Position numbers and translations under genes: made by a program. A stretch of 64,000 nucleotides of DNA from Candidatus Binataceae bacterium. GTDB taxonomy: Bacteria > Desulfobacterota > Binatia > Binatales > Binataceae. Within the stretch, counting starts at the first letter, position 1. Each line of letters opens with the position of its first letter. This document shows, one piece after another, positions 61,760-64,000 of this stretch. The stretch lies in NCBI GenBank assembly GCA_035308025.1, contig DATGHL010000031.1:23989-87988 (forward strand). Reading direction: 5' to 3'. Below the pieces are notes generated by a model. That model was not told where the DNA came from, did no database searches, and saw only the letters and a program-made list of their open reading frames with translations.

Positions 61760-62038
61760 TTAACGCGCGGCCCCGCTGTTTCGTGCGCGGCCATTTTTCT
61801 GGGAGGGATCGGGCTCGAGCGTGATCCGTTGTCCCTTGAGCTCCGAATTGCTCAGCAGACTAAAAGCGACGGCGACGTCGGCGAGCTCGGCCATCTCGAC
61901 AAAGCCGAAGCCGCGACAGCGTCCCGAAGTTTTATCGCTGATCGCGAGCGCGCCGACCACTTCGCCCGCGCGCGAGAAATGCGATACCAGATCGTTGCTG
62001 GTAACCGAACTGGCAAGGTTGCCGACATAGATTTTCAC
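61760..62038 (-). CDS. RRM-domain RNA-binding protein
   Basis: 92-residue single-RRM protein of the cyanobacterial Rbp type. RNP2 is IYVGNLA (residues 3-9) and RNP1 is CRGFGFVEM (41-49); the loop has SDKTSGRCRG. The tail lacks the glycine-rich extension of its divergent neighbour at 62352. Probably binds single-stranded RNA as a chaperone. The two RRM genes face away from each other across a 313-bp gap. Confidence 0.9.
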   Translation of the reverse strand: MKIYVGNLASSVTSNDLVSHFSRAGEVVGALAISDKTSGRCRGFGFVEMAELADVAVAFSLLSNSELKGQRITLEPDPSQKNGRARNSGAAR

Positions 62039-62351
62039 ATTTTACCAACTTTCATTTGTTTCAGACCGACTTTGATACCTCGTGCCGGCGGGCATCTTGC
62101 ACGAGAGCATCTAAAGGCGAGGTGCTTCCAGCTTATGCCCGCGGGTTGGCAAAAGATATGGGCCCGCCAGAATCTGCGATGCCGCGTGCGCCATCGCGTA
62201 CTCCGGCGCCTGCGGCATTTCCCGCTATCATCGGCGATCAAAAACAGTTATGGTTGTCCCGTAACGCTTGGTTCGTTCCCTTCACCCAGCCCGGGAATAG
62301 GCCCGGGTTCTCTGTTCGGAGCTCCCCAGCCTAACTTTCGGAGGGCAAGGA
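62039..62351. other. 313-bp divergent intergenic region between two RRM genes
   Basis: No gene recognised. Next to the plus-strand RRM gene, CCCGGG occurs twice 6 bp apart (about 62290-62310) and is followed by a strong GGAGGGCAAGGA ribosome site. The long leader is compatible with RNA-based control, but I see no named riboswitch. Confidence 0.5.
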
Positions 62352-62690
62352 ATGCCCAGCAAATTATATGTAGGCAATCTGGCCTACGCAGTTACTAACA
62401 GCGACCTGGAAGAGCTATTCTCACAAGTCGGCCAGGTCCAAAGCGCCGCCGTGATCACGGACAAATACTCAGGCCAATCGAAGGGTTTCGGCTTTGTCGA
62501 GATGGCGACCTCGGAGGAGGCGAGTAAGGCGATTCAGCAGTTCAACGATACCGAGCTCAAGGGCAGAAATATCAAGGTGAACGAGGCCAAGCCGCGTGAG
62601 TCGAGCTTTGGCGGAGGGGGTGGCGGCGGGGGCCGCGGACGCAGTGGCGGCGGAGGTGGTGGTGGCGGCGGGGGCCGCGACCGCTGGTAA
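62352..62690 (+). CDS. Glycine-rich RRM RNA-binding protein
   Basis: 112-residue protein: one RRM with RNP2 LYVGNLAY and RNP1 KGFGFVEMA, then a Gly/Arg-rich tail of about 30 residues (runs of G with RGRSGG and RDRW). Homologues in cyanobacteria and proteobacteria are cold-induced RNA chaperones. It has an excellent Shine-Dalgarno and its own strong terminator at 62774. Confidence 0.93.
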   Translation: MPSKLYVGNLAYAVTNSDLEELFSQVGQVQSAAVITDKYSGQSKGFGFVEMATSEEASKAIQQFNDTELKGRNIKVNEAKPRESSFGGGGGGGGRGRSGGGGGGGGGGRDRW

Positions 62691-62773
62691 TGCGCTAGCG
62701 GAGCGCGGGCTGCCGCGCGAAACGAGCAGGCGAGTCTGCGAGCTGCGCAAGATTTTAGCTAGGGATCGATATG

Positions 62774-62806
62774 AAAACGGCGGGCCACGGCCCGCCGTTT
62801 TCTTTT
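62774..62806 (+). terminator. Rho-independent terminator of the glycine-rich RRM gene
   Basis: Perfect 13-bp inverted repeat with two-base spacer: AAAACGGCGGGCC (62774-62786) and GGCCCGCCGTTTT (62789-62801), followed by CTTTTCTG. The strongest terminator in the window. Confidence 0.9.
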
Positions 62807-62943
62807 CTGCTAATAAATTTATTCGTTCCATCGATGCTGCTTGCTGCGAGCCGCCCTTAGGTGTAACCAGTCATCTGTTGAGTGACGTTCACAGATTATC
62901 GTGTTAGGGGGCTTCTCAGGGGAATCGTTAGGATACCAGGGAC

Positions 62944-63879
62944 ATGGATCCGTGCTGTCGGCACTTCGACGCGAGGGTGTCCGCGCGCGACTATCGGCGC
63001 GATGCTCGCGCTGAGTGTCGCGATGCTCGTCTGCCCGCCCGCAGCCTCGCCGCTAGTGAGTCTGTACTGTACTCGTTCCAAGGCGGCAAGGACGGGAGCT
63101 TTCCCGGCGGAAACATCGTCATGAACGAGAGCGGTGTGCTTTACGGCGCGACTGCACAAGGCGGTGGTACAGGCTGTGTGAGCCGGTTCACCACCGGCTC
63201 CGGTTGTGGCACGGTGTTTTCACTGACGCCACCGGCGATGTCAGGCGGCGTTTGGAATGAAACCGTCATCCATGCCTTTCCCTTTTCCCATGGCGGGGAT
63301 GGTCCTCAAGGTGTCGTGTTCGGCCCAAACGGCAGTTTACTTGGTACGACCTCCGGCGGCACTTTGGAACAGATGGGGCAGGGCACGATTTTCAAACTCA
63401 CGCCGCCGTCAACTTCCGGCGGGATCTGGAACTCGTCCGTCCAGCATTCCTTTCCTTCTTTCGCCGGCGATGGAACGTTTCCTGAAGCCGGCCCGCTAGC
63501 CTCCAAAAGCGGGTTTTACGGCACTACCAAGCGCGGAGGCGCTTATGGTGCGGGCACGGTGTTTCAGCTAGCGCCGCCGAGTACTCTGGGCGGGACATGG
63601 ATCGAAAGCGTCCTGTATTCCTTTACGGACGGCAGCGACGGCGGATTTCCATTGAGCGGTCTTATCGCAGGTAACGACGGCACGATCTACGGCACGGCCA
63701 TTGACGGAGGGCAAGTTCTCGCCGGCCAAGAGACTTGTGGCACGGCTTTCGCCCTAACGCCGCCGACAGTCGTAGGCGGGATCTGGATCGAGACCACCAT
63801 ATTTGCTTTTAATTTTACCGATGGCTGCTCTCCAACCAGCCCCTTGGTGTTAGTTCGTCATGGGCTGCGCCCACCCTGA
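62944..63879 (+). CDS. GloVer-repeat (choice-of-anchor) protein, frameshifted at the N-terminus and truncated
   Basis: From about 63060 the frame encodes four to five tandem GloVer repeats of roughly 50 residues. Each has the pattern YSF-x-GG-x-DG-x-P, then LYGTT or similar, G-x-GTVF-x-LTPP and GG-x-W, for example VLYSFTDGSDGGFPLSGLI. They are typical of secreted, possibly adhesive beta-propeller-like proteins. The first ~40 residues in this frame look non-coding; a signal-peptide-like MLALSVAMLVCPPAAS is found in another frame from 63002, implying an indel near 63040-63066. The repeat homology ends abruptly at about 63845. Confidence 0.7.
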   Translation: MDPCCRHFDARVSARDYRRDARAECRDARLPARSLAASESVLYSFQGGKDGSFPGGNIVMNESGVLYGATAQGGGTGCVSRFTTGSGCGTVFSLTPPAMSGGVWNETVIHAFPFSHGGDGPQGVVFGPNGSLLGTTSGGTLEQMGQGTIFKLTPPSTSGGIWNSSVQHSFPSFAGDGTFPEAGPLASKSGFYGTTKRGGAYGAGTVFQLAPPSTLGGTWIESVLYSFTDGSDGGFPLSGLIAGNDGTIYGTAIDGGQVLAGQETCGTAFALTPPTVVGGIWIETTIFAFNFTDGCSPTSPLVLVRHGLRPP

Positions 63880-64000
63880 TGGATGAAACCTGCTAAGGAA
63901 GGGACACCGCGCTGTCGGCACCGAGGTCGTTTTTTTCCTGGTGCTCGCAGCCCGAGTGTTAGTTTGACCTGAGGCCCTGCGAGCACTCTGGATTGTCGCC
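63880..64000. other. Right edge after the truncated GloVer gene, possible mobile-element border
   Basis: Non-coding in this window. GTGTTAGTT occurs at 63847-63855, where GloVer homology ends, and again at 63956-63964. A T7 run lies at about 63930. This could be the end of an inserted element, but nothing here identifies one. Confidence 0.3.

Noticed and set aside
1..64000. CRISPR arrays, rRNA and tRNA genes
   Set aside because: No regularly spaced direct repeats, no rRNA-like stretches and no cloverleaf-like sequence with a T-loop motif were seen in the intergenic regions by eye.

Overview
The window is GC-rich bacterial chromosome from a Gram-negative organism: it carries LPS-core glycosyltransferases and an LPS-type kinase. 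It is almost fully coding, in strand-coherent blocks. The mix of a proton-pumping complex I operon with no NADH-input genes, many CoA-ester and luciferase-type enzymes, SnoaL-like proteins, GloVer-repeat proteins and a lactate-utilisation operon resembles uncultured soil lineages such as Binatota/Desulfobacterota-related bacteria. That taxonomic placement is inference; no rRNA is present to test it. I found no rRNA, tRNA or CRISPR array.

Layout. 1-5005 (minus): guanylate kinase (cut by the window edge), YicC, two glycosyltransferases flanking an LPS-type kinase, and an orphan second nuoA. 5168-11000: GNAT acetyltransferase, a beta-lactamase-fold hydrolase, arsenosugar radical-SAM protein ArsS, an NtrC-type sigma-54 activator, ThiE and an SH3-domain envelope protein. 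11222-12270: a decayed IS110 transposase and a secreted NTF2-like protein. 12282-22553 (plus): a dense housekeeping run for tRNA sulfur modification (cysteine desulfurase, MnmA, MtaB), RNase III, the GTPases Era and Der, Tam, an Ntn-hydrolase asparaginase and an ArnT-like membrane glycosyltransferase. 22569-23474: three small proteins, one frameshifted. 23521-34007: nuoABCDHIJKLMN.

Immediately after nuoN, three 16-bp parS-like sites lie within 230 bp. Next come an SDR, an atypical trypsin-like protein of lower GC, a tandem SnoaL pair, a 600-bp non-coding stretch with intergenic repeats, an LLM-class oxidoreductase and the agmatine-to-putrescine pair aguB-aguA. 41108-51323 is a catabolic region. 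Its minus-strand operon is SnoaL, HpaI-type aldolase, SDR, enoyl-CoA hydratase and acyl-CoA dehydrogenase. The divergent plus-strand set is an HTH protein, alpha/beta hydrolase, a thiolase-like protein without its nucleophilic Cys, a DUF35 protein, PHP and two MaoC-like hydratases. The last group resembles a hydratase/retro-aldolase complex of the steroid side-chain type (ChsH1-ChsH2-Ltp2).

51384-52684 holds a lower-GC TIR-domain protein with a translationally coupled 73-residue ORF, the best candidate here for an undescribed (possibly defence) module. The rest is a D-aminoacylase-like amidohydrolase, lutBCA with an MntP-type exporter, a FitAB toxin-antitoxin pair with a repeat operator beside a truncated MFS transporter, a SirB1-like protein, QueG, two divergent RRM proteins and a frameshifted GloVer-repeat protein at the right edge.
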